This document shows positions 48,701 through 59,513 of a DNA stretch of 64,000 nt, in pieces. The notes under the pieces were generated by a model. It was not told the origin of the DNA. It worked only from the letters and a program-made list of their open reading frames with translations, and ran no database searches. Origin of the DNA: Syngnathus acus (Eukaryota; Chordata; Actinopteri; Syngnathiformes; Syngnathidae); the NCBI RefSeq assembly GCF_901709675.1, contig NC_051108.1, positions 2,790,001-2,854,000 of the forward strand, read 5' to 3'. Position 1 is the stretch's first letter, and the number at the start of each line of letters is the position of its first letter. A program made the position numbers and the translations under genes.

Positions 48701-49403
48701 CTTGCAAGAAAACAAATCTGACAAAACATTTTAAAGGATAGACTGATTTAATTTTTAATTTGGGAAAGTTACTTAGGAAAAATCAGACTAAAATATTGTG
48801 TGGGACTTTTCTGGAGAACGTTATGCACCTGCTGAGGAGCTGTAGTTCATATTCCCCATTTTGATGCAGGATTAGATGATGTCTGGACAAGAGGGAGGCA
48901 ATCTAAAAGGGAAAAATAAAAAAAGATGACTTTGAACAGTGCATATATATATATAAATATATATATATATATTTTAGCAATACAAGTATTACAAGATTCT
49001 GCATTATTAAAAACATGGCAACTCTGAAGCGACAGCAAAATGACAATCAACTAGAATCCTTTCCATTTCCAATGTCCTTGATTGACCTCATAGTGTGACG
49101 TTGGCGACATATTAAACGTGTCAACATTCATCGGCTGCAATGACGCGCTGGTGTGAGAATTGCTCCTTTTCAAAACCGATTCGGACTTTTGCAGGAATCT
49201 TAGTGTGAAAATGGAGTGGCTCCAGAGAGCACAAACTCCTCGTCCCAAAACTACATTTTAATGATTAAATACGCAACAGTGAGACATTCACACACACTCG
49301 TACCTTTGCACGTTTTTCACTTCCTGGGCCGGTTCAAGCCAAGCGTCCACGCCTGCAGATCTATCTCCGGCCCCTCCTCGAAATCCACGAAAATGACGTG
49401 CAT
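45767..49403 (-). CDS. Short cytospin-like protein with coiled coil and C-terminal CH domain
   Basis: Exons 5' to 3': 49321-49403, 49087-49198, 48829-48902, (48698-48717 inferred), 48015-48479, 47715-47788, 47139-47647, 46988-47069, 46811-46886, 46566-46670, 46456-46495, 46296-46347, 46113-46229, 45976-46035, 45767-45898. The model is about 666 aa. Residues about 250-350 are coiled coil, with [20 protein letters not shown] resembling EWRRFQADLQTAVVVAND of SPECC1/SPECC1[15 protein letters not shown] motif follows, as in cytospins. The C-terminus is a CH domain (about 549-655) with [33 protein letters not shown] and [15 protein letters not shown]. Cytospins link actin and microtubules. This form is roughly 60% of SPECC1 length, so it is a paralogue or diverged relative. 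CH exons are firm; the first four exons are less certain. Smoothelin-type CH is the main alternative, but the coiled-coil match favours cytospin. Confidence 0.78.
48698..48717 (-). other. Candidate 20-nt microexon of the cytospin-like gene
   Basis: The exon at 48829-48902 ends in a phase that does not match the exon starting at 48479. A 20-nt segment bounded by TTTTGTCAG and GTGAGA on the minus strand has exactly the length and phase needed and no stop. It is inferred from phase only; an assembly error or a different exon could explain the mismatch. Confidence 0.35.
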
Positions 49404-51200
49404 GGTTGCTCTAATGTGCATAGAGCTTTAGATATGCAGGCGCCATTCCGAAGTTAATGCGGACTCTGAAGCTGCACGGTCAGCACTCCAAAACTGCTAC
49501 TTCCTCGTCAAAAAAAAAAAAAAAAAAAAAGACGGAGGAACAGGCGCAGCAATGCAGTTCGGTTTTTATGATAAAACGATCAGGGGAAACGGTCAAATTA
49601 GTAAGTCTGAATAAATACGCACTATTTTTTTTCTTAACACGTATTATTGAAAAAGCTACAACAAATAAGTAAATAGCTTCAACAAAATATTACCTGTGCA
49701 ACGTATATAACTTACCCAGAACATTTCGGACGTGTTTCTTTTATTTACAGGTAGAGTTCAACACCTGACAATGAAACAAAGGAAATCAGAAGCCTGAAAA
49801 ACGTCACATCCGGAAAATTGAATCACGAAAAGTGTTTCGGTAAAAGGAATTACATGGGTAGCTTGAGAGTGAGATGTTACTCCTGAATATCACATATAAA
49901 TGTAGGTTTAAAAAATAAATAACCATAAATGGTACGTAAAAAGCAAAAATAAATAAATGAAGGAATAAATACAAAGTCCAATCACACTTTGCAAGGCGTA
50001 TTGAAATGAATTAGAATATTGTAGAAAAGTGCATTTGTTAAACTAGTAAAAAACAACTGAATTAATCTATATTTTGTAGATTAACATATATTTTATAGCT
50101 CGCCATTTCTGACCTATTTTCTACATAAATGATTTTTCGTAGGCTTTAAGATTTAAATAATCGAAATTCGAAAACATAATTGAAAAAAGAACTATATATA
50201 TTTTTTCTACTTTAAGTCAAATCCAAATGGTGTTAAAAGAAGAAGCTATATTTGTTCTGCCCACCCCCAATTATCGACATAATAGCAAAGAAGCTGGTAA
50301 GAGTCATCGAATGTTTTGTGATTGTCCTACAGTACCATGGACAGCGAAAGCGGCAACAGTGGTGAAATGTTGCCATCTAGCGGCCAATCCTTAACACGCA
50401 CAAGAACGTAAACTGCTAATTATGAGCAAGACAATTTACACATAAAAGACGATTTTAACTTTTTAGATCACATTTTATTTGCAAAATGTAACGTTTATAC
50501 AAATAGGGAATGTTTAGTTATTTAATGAGAAAGGAAATTTGTGTTTAGTAAATAATTTATCTGCTTTAACTGCTTTGTGGCAGTATAATGAAAAAGTCGG
50601 TTTACTATCCTTTTAAACGACGCCACATTTATGAAACCATATATTTGTGTTTTGTATCTTGTTTGGTGGTGTGGATAATTTAAATAGAAAGAAACAAGAC
50701 ATATTGGCAATTTAACAATGCATTGATTCAAGCGTGAGTCGAGTTTGGAGGAACCATCCACAACCACAACAGAATGGCACCTCCTCCTCATGCTGGTCAG
50801 CAGCCTGCTCACATGCTGTTGTGGGAGGCCATCCCATTCTTCAACCACAATTTGTCAGCTTGTGGGGCAAGTGGTGTCCTTTGGAGGCTGGCTTTCAGTC
50901 CCAGACTGAAGAGGCCTAAGTGCTCCGGACGCTGTGCAGAATCGGACCCTGTTGGCGTCTCGTCTCCTTGTTTTGATATTTTAATTTGATTTATTCTATA
51001 ATTTTATTATTGTGCAAGTCCACCTAACCCTAACAATTAAATTCAAATGAGGTGGCATTTAATTTCTATCCAACATCAAAATGACGATTTCGTTCACACA
51101 GAGGCGTTTTAGTGCGTCTGTCTATTTATAGAAGTTGCTAAGAAGTTGTGACTGCATCACAACATCCTTGCAAGTGTGCTTGCAGACTTTAGAGGGGTGG
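49404..51200. other. Noncoding, AT-rich interval
   Basis: The interval holds the presumed 5' flank of the cytospin-like gene, a 20-base A run near 49511-49530, and AT-rich sequence. No protein motif or exon-like structure is seen on either strand. Confidence 0.5.
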
Positions 51201-51422
51201 GAATAAAAATGGCGTCAGACGCGATCGGGAGCGTTACACCGCATCTGGACGAGTTCTGCACACATCCATGCACGCAAGATGCCTCGAGACTCTCGCCACC
51301 TCCTCGCGACGTGGAATCACGCGCACGTTCCCCGTGGGAATAACTGACCATCGCGGACATGATTGCCGCTCGCCGGTGGTGGAAGAACCTCGTCAGAAAG
51401 TGACCTTCGCCGTGAAAGGAAC

Positions 51423-51941
51423 ATGTCAGCCATGAAGAAGGTAACGAACCTGCAGCCAAAGCGTGTTTTTCCTGATAGATCACGTGGGCATGCACACCAG
51501 AGGGTGGAAAATAAAAAGTTGTGCAAAAATCTCAATGGTGTGAGTGTGAATGGATGGCATCAAGTACAGGTATCTCCACTATGAATTGAGCGTCCCCCCC
51601 ATTAAGCCAATGTTTACTGTACTGAAGTGACTCAGCCGTATTGAACACATGTCTTTGTGTCACAGGTGTTGCCATGGTTACTCCAGACTCACTGCTGCCT
51701 TTTCGTGGACAAAGATTCAGGTAAGATGTAGTGTTTCTTTCAGCAACGCAGTCTTGATAGATACATTTGGTGATTTTTTTTTTTTTTTTCATGGGATTTT
51801 GACCAATTTGATAAATGTGAGAGACTCCACACATGCACATGATTGTTTTCAGCCGAGGTCACAGAAAGTTCGGAAGCATGGATAGAAACAAGGCAAGGGA
51901 TGTGCTCCTGCTCTGACTTCTTTTGCTTGGCCGCTTATTAG
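51423..51941 (+). CDS. Candidate small spliced gene of unknown function (53 aa)
   Basis: Three segments splice into one frame: 51423-51440 (MSAMKK), 51666-51720 and 51853-51941. Borders are AAG/GTAACG, TGTCACAG, TTCAG/GTAAGA and TTTTCAG. The joined frame continues VLPWLLQTHCCLFVDKDS then AEVTESSEAWIETRQG and stops at TAG. The first exon lies in a CpG-rich island (about 51200-51440), also the site of a 44-codon upstream ORF at 51209-51343, in otherwise AT-rich DNA. I recognise no domain. It may be the 5' part of a longer gene, a noncoding RNA with chance coding, or a real micropeptide. No nearby poly(A) signal is evident. Confidence 0.25.
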
Positions 51942-53600
51942 ATTCTGTATTTTGTATTTGAAGTACGAGGATGAAAGGTTAAGAGTTCAGATGTGGTCAT
52001 TTTTTAACAGTACACCGCCACAATGTAGTACCACTAAGTGGCAGTGTTTTCCTGAATAACATAGGACTGCATCGTTTTTAACCACATCTGCCAAGACACT
52101 TTCAATATCTGAATTCCCAACATCATTTCAGCATAGTGTATGACAACTCGAAATGTGTCAAGCGAAAGAAAGGATCCTCGATTTTAATGGAACAATGATG
52201 CTCCTTTACAGTTTAAGTTTGCATCGATTCCACACTTAATTTTTTAGGCTTTCGTCTCAAACATTTTAGTATGGATTTTATGTTCATCGTTATCATCTCA
52301 TTGTTTAACACAAAAGTCACTATTGTGAGCAAAAGTATTTTTTTTTTTTACCCAAATATTGATTTCATTCATCATGAAGGATTAACTCCCATTTCTCTGT
52401 TGGCCTTGTGTTGTCCTTGTGTCTTCGATCTGCCTTCGTTTACTCCTCAAGAGAACAACGCTCGCATTTCTCTTGAGCACGACCTGCACTCAATGGGAAT
52501 GCCAATGAGCTGCACTCATGGCTTCAAATCAACCCAAAAAAGATATTTGTGCCATTTTCATATTGTCTCTTGACCCCAAAGTTCTGCTGTGCTGCGGGGC
52601 ACAAAAGAGGCTGATTAAGTAAAAGAAATGTTAGACTGGGTGGACTTTCAAGTTCTAGTTTGGAAAAGGATTGGTCAAGGTATAACAATGAACAACAATG
52701 GGACTGAGTAGAGCAAAGATCTCTAAAAAAGTTGTGGGCATCCTTTTAGAAGAAAACAAAATTGGATATGTCAGAATTTTGTCATTCGGTGAAAAAAAAA
52801 AATAAAAAAAAAAAATAAAAATAATAATGCCATAATCAGCATACCAAGTGCAAAACATATATATATTATTCAGATTTGTAGCAAAATGAAAGTGTCCGTT
52901 CCTTGGCATAACACCAAATCGTTGACAGAGATGAAGTAGTTGTTACAGAATCCAGCTCATTACCATGAAACAAACTTGCATAGCAATCAGTGGAGCAACA
53001 AACTCTGCCAAAGTCCAACAATCCCAATTTGGATCACTTCCAAATGATGCATTTTTTATATAAAACTTTAGAATAAAAGACACAATTGGTGGATCCTTGA
53101 TAAATATCCACCCAATGTCCATCAGCTCCCACAAATCAAATACCCCAAATTTAGAGGACATAAATTGAGACATTTTTTTTTTTTTTACTTGTTTAAATAT
53201 AGATTTTTGTCACCTCTTCCAGCCATGTATGCTATAGTTATTACGGAGTGCTTTTAAAAATAGATACATAGATAATAATAATTCATTGAATGAATTAATT
53301 TCAGAGATTTACTGATGTCATTTTTATTAACAAAAAAAACCCAATGACATCCACACATCTGGAAAGCTCAGAATCAGCCACCAAAATTGTGGTGCACCAC
53401 ATTTTAGACCTGCTCTTAGTTAGTCTAAATTCTGTCACCAAATTGTCAGGCCATGAAAAAAACTTCCATTTCATTTGACTGGTTGTGACGTCATCTTGGC
53501 GACAGTGACGATAGGTGATGTTGGCCGAGGCTTTAAGGAGCTTGACGTTTGGTAACATACACTAGTCAGAGATTATCACCTGTGACTCATCAAGTGCTAA
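51942..53600. other. Noncoding interval
   Basis: AT-rich with A/T homopolymers (for example 52791-52830 and 53173-53187). Two short minus-strand frames near 52.9-53.6 kb have no recognisable motif. Nothing else is supported. Confidence 0.5.
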
Positions 53601-53639
53601 CAAACCACCACCACCGCCTGGACACAAGCGAGGAGAAGG

Positions 53640-54145
53640 TTTAAATGCAGACTGTGAGGAAGGGATGTCAGCATGCATGCTGATGGGGCTCCAAGCAAGC
53701 GCATGGTGCAACAGCGCTGCAGAATCCTGAATCCAGCGCCTTGGAGAATCCGCGTCCTTGTTTTGCGGTGATGTGCGGGAGCCTGTGAAACAAGCAGCTC
53801 ACACTACTGCAGTGGAGGAGTAAATGCGGAGCCCAACAGTGCTCCAGGTGATCCACAGCAGCCCAGCCCGGCACGCTGCTGTCTCCTCTTGCCTTCCCTC
53901 TCCTCCTCCTCCTCCTCCTTCCCCCTCCCCCTCCTCCTCCTTCTCCTCCTCCGTCTATGCTCCGTTCGTCTGAGGGCTTTGCAAAAAAAACCAAAAAAAA
54001 AACGGAGCAGAATAGCAGAGGAGAAACCCCGCTTGCCCATCTCTGATGTGAAACACCTTCTCGGCTGGCGGCAGCTTCCCAGTCATCGTGTGATGACACA
54101 CAGCGTATGTGCTCCAATGCCTCGGCAACATAGGCTCGCTGCACG
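53640..54145 (+). other. Candidate GC-rich 5' exon of a gene extending right
   Basis: A GC-rich, CpG-containing stretch includes a (CCT)n block at about 53896-53945 and ends in a strong donor, GCACG/GTAAGAC, at 54145/54146. No long ORF with a recognisable protein is present, so it would be a 5' UTR exon. Sequence to 64 kb has no recognisable coding exon, which would fit a long first intron. This is inference from composition and one splice-like site. Confidence 0.3.
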
Positions 54146-56014
54146 GTAAGACGGCTCCTCCACATTATTTATTTTTTTCCCCACAAAACTGTTGCATTGT
54201 GAATTGGTAGATGAGAAGTTGCTATGTCTGCATGTCCTTAGCATCTGTAGCTTTTGATTTGGGTGAAGAGGCTCCTCCACTCATTCACAATGTTCAGGTG
54301 TGTGTCCATACGCAGTATCTGTGTGTGACAGAATCCAAAAAAGGATGGGGAGGGATTGCCCCTCATCCATGCTTTTCCGTGAGCAACAAGGGGATTTTTA
54401 TCTCAACTATCTGACCAAACAGCTTAACATCATTCACACTGCGACTTTTTTTTTGTGCTCCAAATTATTTAATGATATTGGATTCAACATTTCTATTGAT
54501 TTGGTTGGCGCCAGAGGGGAGCTGAATAACCTAACATCTCAATACATTGTGATTTGACAAAGTGACTTTAAGGAGAGGTGAGAGGGGGCTAAAGGAATAC
54601 CAAGTCGCCATTTGTCCGATTTTGGGAATTCTGCTGGTCAGCTCAAAGCCTGACGTGACCTCATGAAGGTTCAGCCTATATTCTCGCATCCAAATTAGTT
54701 CTGGCTAATAAACTTGATGCTGCAGTGATATCAAAAATCCAACCCCCTGCTGTTTGAGAGGGCTTCAGGCGTTTTGGATTCCTGCGGGTGAGTGGGTGTC
54801 TAAGCTAAAACACTTGTGCTATAATTATGTACAAACTGGGCGCAAAAGAAAAGTCAAGCTGCATTGCTCATGAACTGAAGGCACCATAAAACCTGGATGG
54901 AAAACTATTAGTTTGTGGTTATATCCCGTTACGTATGTTATGGGACTACTGCCCTCGTTTAAACTTCTGACTGCTGTGGTAAAAGGCACGAAGATTCAAA
55001 AGTGATGTACTGTATTACGCAAGAAGTCGATTTTGAGATTATTTATTGATTTGCCATGTTTTGGCTCTACCAAGTTCTATGGCGGTTGATATTTGGTTTG
55101 CTATGTGAGTTTTGGAGGCAATCAAAAATTGATTGTGTTTAATCCCAATTAACTGCATTTTACAATGTACATGCTCAAATGTTTTTTTTTTGGCTCGGTG
55201 GTCTTTCAAAGTGTGTTCGAATGGTCTGAGAATAACCGCAATCCTACTTTTCCATTTTTAATCCTCACAAGTGCTTCTTTGGAACATGACCATGTTAGGT
55301 AGTGAGCAAGGCTTGTGTGGGGGTGTACGAGTGAGTGGAAGGGTGAGTTTGAGAGTATTCAGAGAAGTCCGCTTCAGCATAACTTATGATGGATATGTGT
55401 GTTGACAACATAAACGGACGTTATGTCTTCTTTGTGTATACGCTAAAGTATCAACCTGGCCCAAGCTTGAATTTCCCACTGCACCATTTATTTCTTGGCA
55501 CCAGACCGACTCTGTCATTGTCACCAAAGCATCTGCCGATAAAAGGGCTTTTCCATCATGACACCTCTGCTTGTAGCACACGACCGACACAAATCGACAA
55601 ACCCATTCAACTCCCAAGCTTGTACGTTACGTCACATATTATTACGTCAGATCAACTTTTACACACGTAAAAATACAATCAACTTCGGAGCTTCCGGAGG
55701 AAAACCCTTCAGCGGGTGCGTGCTGTAGGTAAAAAAAAAATAAATGTTGCAGTTATTAGTACAATCACCCTCCTGGTGTGTGGTGCTATGGTTTGGCTTC
55801 CCTAATGAGGACTAGATTCATCTTCAGTCTCTGACAGTATGCTGAGCGGGAAATGTTGCTCTCCAGCCTGTTTCCATGGAGATGCTCACGGTGCTGTAGC
55901 ACCCCACCACACAACCAAACCACTCCCCCCCACCACCCCGCTTCTGCTGTACATTCCAGCAAAGAGTGCCGCTTCATAAGACGGATCTGGGCCAGTGTGT
56001 GTGTGTGTTTGTGC

Positions 56015-56035
56015 GGGGGGGGGGGGGGGGGGGGG
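56015..56035. repeat. Poly-G tract, 21 bases
   Basis: An uninterrupted G run follows a GT-rich repeat (55995-56014). Such runs form G-quadruplexes readily and are often mis-sized in assemblies. Confidence 0.9.
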
Positions 56036-56219
56036 ATAATAACGGTGTGTTCAAGTGCTGCATATTTCCACATGTGTTTTGTTGTTTGCTGTCAGTGAGT
56101 GTGTTGTCTCTCATGCTGTCAGTCATACTCTTTTAACATGGGTGGGTGTGTCATCAAGGCTGAATTACCAAGCAATCGTCAATATTGACAAACCGTAAAA
56201 GCTAATGTACTGTGTGTCC

Positions 56220-56220
<1 letters not shown>

Positions 56221-56265
<45 letters not shown>
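56221..56265. repeat. (TA)n(TG)n microsatellite
   Basis: ATATAT passes into an uninterrupted TG run of about 17 repeats. Confidence 0.95.
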
Positions 56266-56267
<2 letters not shown>

Positions 56268-58025
56268 CAAGACACATTGTGAGTCAGAGGAACAGAGCGA
56301 GGCGAGGGTGGAGAGTGCCATCGGGAGAGTGAGAGGGTGAAGAAGGTCAGAAGCGGAGACGACCAATGACAAAAAGACCCTTCGTGTAATGGATGCCCAA
56401 AATGGTCGTTAAGCTTTCACGTGGATAGTTTAAAGTCTTTTAAGATTTATAGGTACTTGATTTTTGCTTGCAAGTCCTTGACATAAAAAAAAGAAGTCTC
56501 CACCATTGCAGTAATTTAGATCAATTTAAAGAATAGCATAGACATTGCACAAGTAAGTAAGATACAAAATTTTATTGCCACTAATTACACTGTCGCATTA
56601 AATGATGGGTATTGCAGATTAAACACTAAATTTCCTCTCACGCATTTAGAGACCAAAATAATCACGTATTGCTACAATAAGGACAACGCAGATATTGTAC
56701 TTTAACGAAAAGCAATGTTTCCAAAACTTTCTTTCCTTTCTGCATTCTCTGCATACAAAGGCAATAATAGCGAATTAATTGTCTTGTGAAATACAAAAAC
56801 GAAACACAGCCACTCTGCGTGATGGGAAAAATGATCGGACTGCCTTCCTCCATGTTTTGTAACACTCTCATGTGTTTGTTGTTTTTTTGGGAACAGAGTC
56901 TGCAAATCGTGATAGGGGCTCATCTCATTACAAAGATGTACTCTGCATTTTCTTTTCGAGTGTGTGTGAGTTGACATTACCAGATGGCTTTGACTCCTCT
57001 TTAGTGTCATGCTACTCGCTGCGTGTTAATAGTCAAAGTGCTCTGATTCACACTGGGTACAAGCACCTACCAGGTGCTATGTGTCCACATGGAGAACTTA
57101 GAGCGCTAATGTTATTGTGCTAAATCCCAATTTGCTTGTTCAGGCAAGTTTTTATTTTTTTTGGTCCACAAGCCATATAAAGACTGAGCTGTGTATTATT
57201 TTGCATTACATTTAAAATGGGCACTTGGACATTGTAAATAAAGATGCCACTCGTCAGTGTGTAGCATCACTTTCCGCTCCTGCTCGTCATTCATTGAGAT
57301 CACGTAAAGGTTGTTTGGAGATTAATAAAAAGGGAGGCACGGTCTGGCGGATGATGGAATAACCACGGTTGCCTGGATACTGTGAGACAGCAGAGAAAAC
57401 ACTCCAGCCGGGTCGTATTGTCTTGCGAAAGCAACCGAATGCTTTTTGAAGGACATTTGTCAACAGGTTGGTTTGTGAAGCTTGAGTCACATCATGTCCT
57501 TGTAGAGTTTCCTACAACCTGAGTGACTATGTAAATATGTCTAAATTATTACAGCAACTTTTGGTGACATTATTCTAAAGATGGATGTGTCGTGACGGGC
57601 CCTTCTTTGTGCTTCTGTGATTCCTGGGCTCTTTGAGAGACTGACTGTGACCTTGGGAGGAAGCCAAAGTGACTGGGCCTGTCCGGATGACACGGACACT
57701 TGCAGCCAGCTGTCCCTTAGTTTGGGAGCAGCACCCGTTAATGAGTCAGCCACTTCAAATCGAGTGGCGTGATCAAGTTATCTGCCTCATTTTTGGGTTG
57801 CCAAAAGAGGCAATTCAAGTTGTTGCAGCTTCATTCGCCTTATGGAGTAGGATCTTAGCTTTTTCAAATGGCACAGTTGAAGGCTTAATCCCCTCAAGTT
57901 CCGACTTGTAGTAACCATTGAGACCAATGTCTGAATGCACTTATGATGTTCTATGATACTATTTTTTACACCCTTTCATTACACAGTCAAACTCATTTTT
58001 GGCGCGGGCTGCAACATAGTCAATG

Positions 58026-58318
58026 TACCGTATTTTCCGCACTATAAGGCGTACCTAAAAACCTCAAATTTCTCAAAAGCCAACGGTGCGCCTTATATAT
58101 GGACCAATATTGAGCCACTACAGCAGGCGTGTCCAAAGTCCGGCCCGCAGGCCAAATGTATATATCTTACGTATGGACAAAGTTTTAAAATGGGCCATTC
58201 ATTGAAGGTACGCCTTATAATCCGGTGCGCATTATCTATGGACAAAGTTTTAAAATGGGCCATTCATTGAAGGTACGCCTTATAATCCGGTGCGCTTTAT
58301 AGTGCGGAAAATACAGTA
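58026..58318. mobile_element. CTTATA-family MITE with internal insertion
   Basis: The left end TACCGTATTTTCCGCACTAT and the right end ATAGTGCGGAAAATACAGTA are inverse complements with one mismatch. The interior holds AAGTCCGGCCCGCAGGCC, an hAT-like end also found in the next copy, followed by tandem TATGGACAAAGTTTTAAAAT segments. Confidence 0.85.
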
Positions 58319-58351
58319 GTCACTATGACTGTCAATGCCTTCTATTATGTC

Positions 58352-58590
58352 TTATAGGCTACACAACAAACTGCTAACTAGTTTTGAAATCAGAGAATAG
58401 TAAAAATTCCTCAAATATTTAAAAAAATATGAATGGTAAAAAAAATTGCTAGTAATATCTCTATTTTTTTTAAACGTGAAGACAATTCGTATTGACACAT
58501 GAAGTCGATGCACAATTTGTCTTTGAGAGACACATAAAATGATGTGGTGGGCCGTGTCTGGCCCCCGGGCCACAAGTTTGACACCGATGC
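58352..58590. mobile_element. Dispersed repeat copy matching rars2 intron 19
   Basis: The stretch shares ordered blocks with 19447-19655: CTACA-CAACAAAC, GATGCACAATTTGTCTT, CACATAAAATG, GGGCCGTGTCTGGCC and a terminal TTTGACACC. It lies right next to the MITE at 58026-58318. Confidence 0.65.
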
Positions 58591-59211
58591 ATTACATCGT
58601 CAGGAAGTTATTTTGTTTTCCAACAAGGTATAATTTAGCCTGTAATGTTGAAAGATAAAATTGAATTAAAAACATGACACATCAAGACACCACTGCAGGT
58701 TAATACGGAAATTTAAAATCATATTGTCCATAAATACCCAGTGAAACGGGTAATGAATCACAGCACTAAATATATGAATAATAAAAGTGCTTTGTCAGTT
58801 TCTCTGGCTCATAGCTGTGCCGCTGTGGTAGCCATTTAGTCATGGTCGATCTGTTTAAAAGCCGGCAAAGACAAGGGAATTAGCAATGAGAGAAGGGCAT
58901 GGATTGTTTCAGCTTGCCTGCCAAAATATGCAAATGGTGTCACAGGAGATCTGAATGTCACCTCAAAAGACGACGGTCTCCATTCACGCGTATGTGAGTG
59001 ACCAGCCAAGGTGTGTTTGTCGTCTGCGTGTGTTTTGATTTATCTCAAACTCGCATGCCTGAAGGTAAATTGGACACCGCAGAAGCACACTTGAGATGTA
59101 TTTTGGCACAGTTAGAAGCAGAGTCACACAAATTGCAAAGCCGGTTTTATAATATTCGTCGCCACTTTAGAGCGAATCTCTAAATCAATGTGAATATTCA
59201 ATTATGTGACC

Positions 59212-59513
59212 TACCGTATTTTCCGCACTATAAGGCGCACCTAGAAACCTCCAAAAGCCGCCAGTGCGCCTTATAATCAGGTGCGCCTTATATATGGACC
59301 AATATTGAGCCACTACAGCAGGCGTGTCCAAAGTCCAGCCCGCGGGCCAAATGTATATATCTTATATATGGACAAAGTTTTCAAATGGGCCATTCATTGA
59401 AGGTGCGCCTTATAATCCGGTGCGCCTTATATATGGACAAAGTTTTAAAATGGGCCATTCATTGAAGGTGCGCTTTATAATCCGGTGCGCCTTATAGTGC
59501 GGAAAATATGGTA
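59212..59513. mobile_element. CTTATA-family MITE, close relative of the 58.0-kb copy
   Basis: The same inverted ends (TACCGTATTTTCCGCACTAT and ATAGTGCGGAAAATATGGTA) and the same interior GAGCCACTACAGCAGGCGTG block as the 58.0-kb copy show that the inner insertion predates the split of the two. Confidence 0.85.

Noticed and set aside
52943-53558. Two minus-strand frames (76 and 85 codons) tested as transposase remnants
   Set aside because: No DDE, DDD or zinc-finger motif is visible and neither frame extends or splices plausibly.
53668-54165. 165-codon minus-strand frame with Gly/Arg-rich runs
   Set aside because: The runs come from the (CCT)n block read in reverse; the rest has no protein features.
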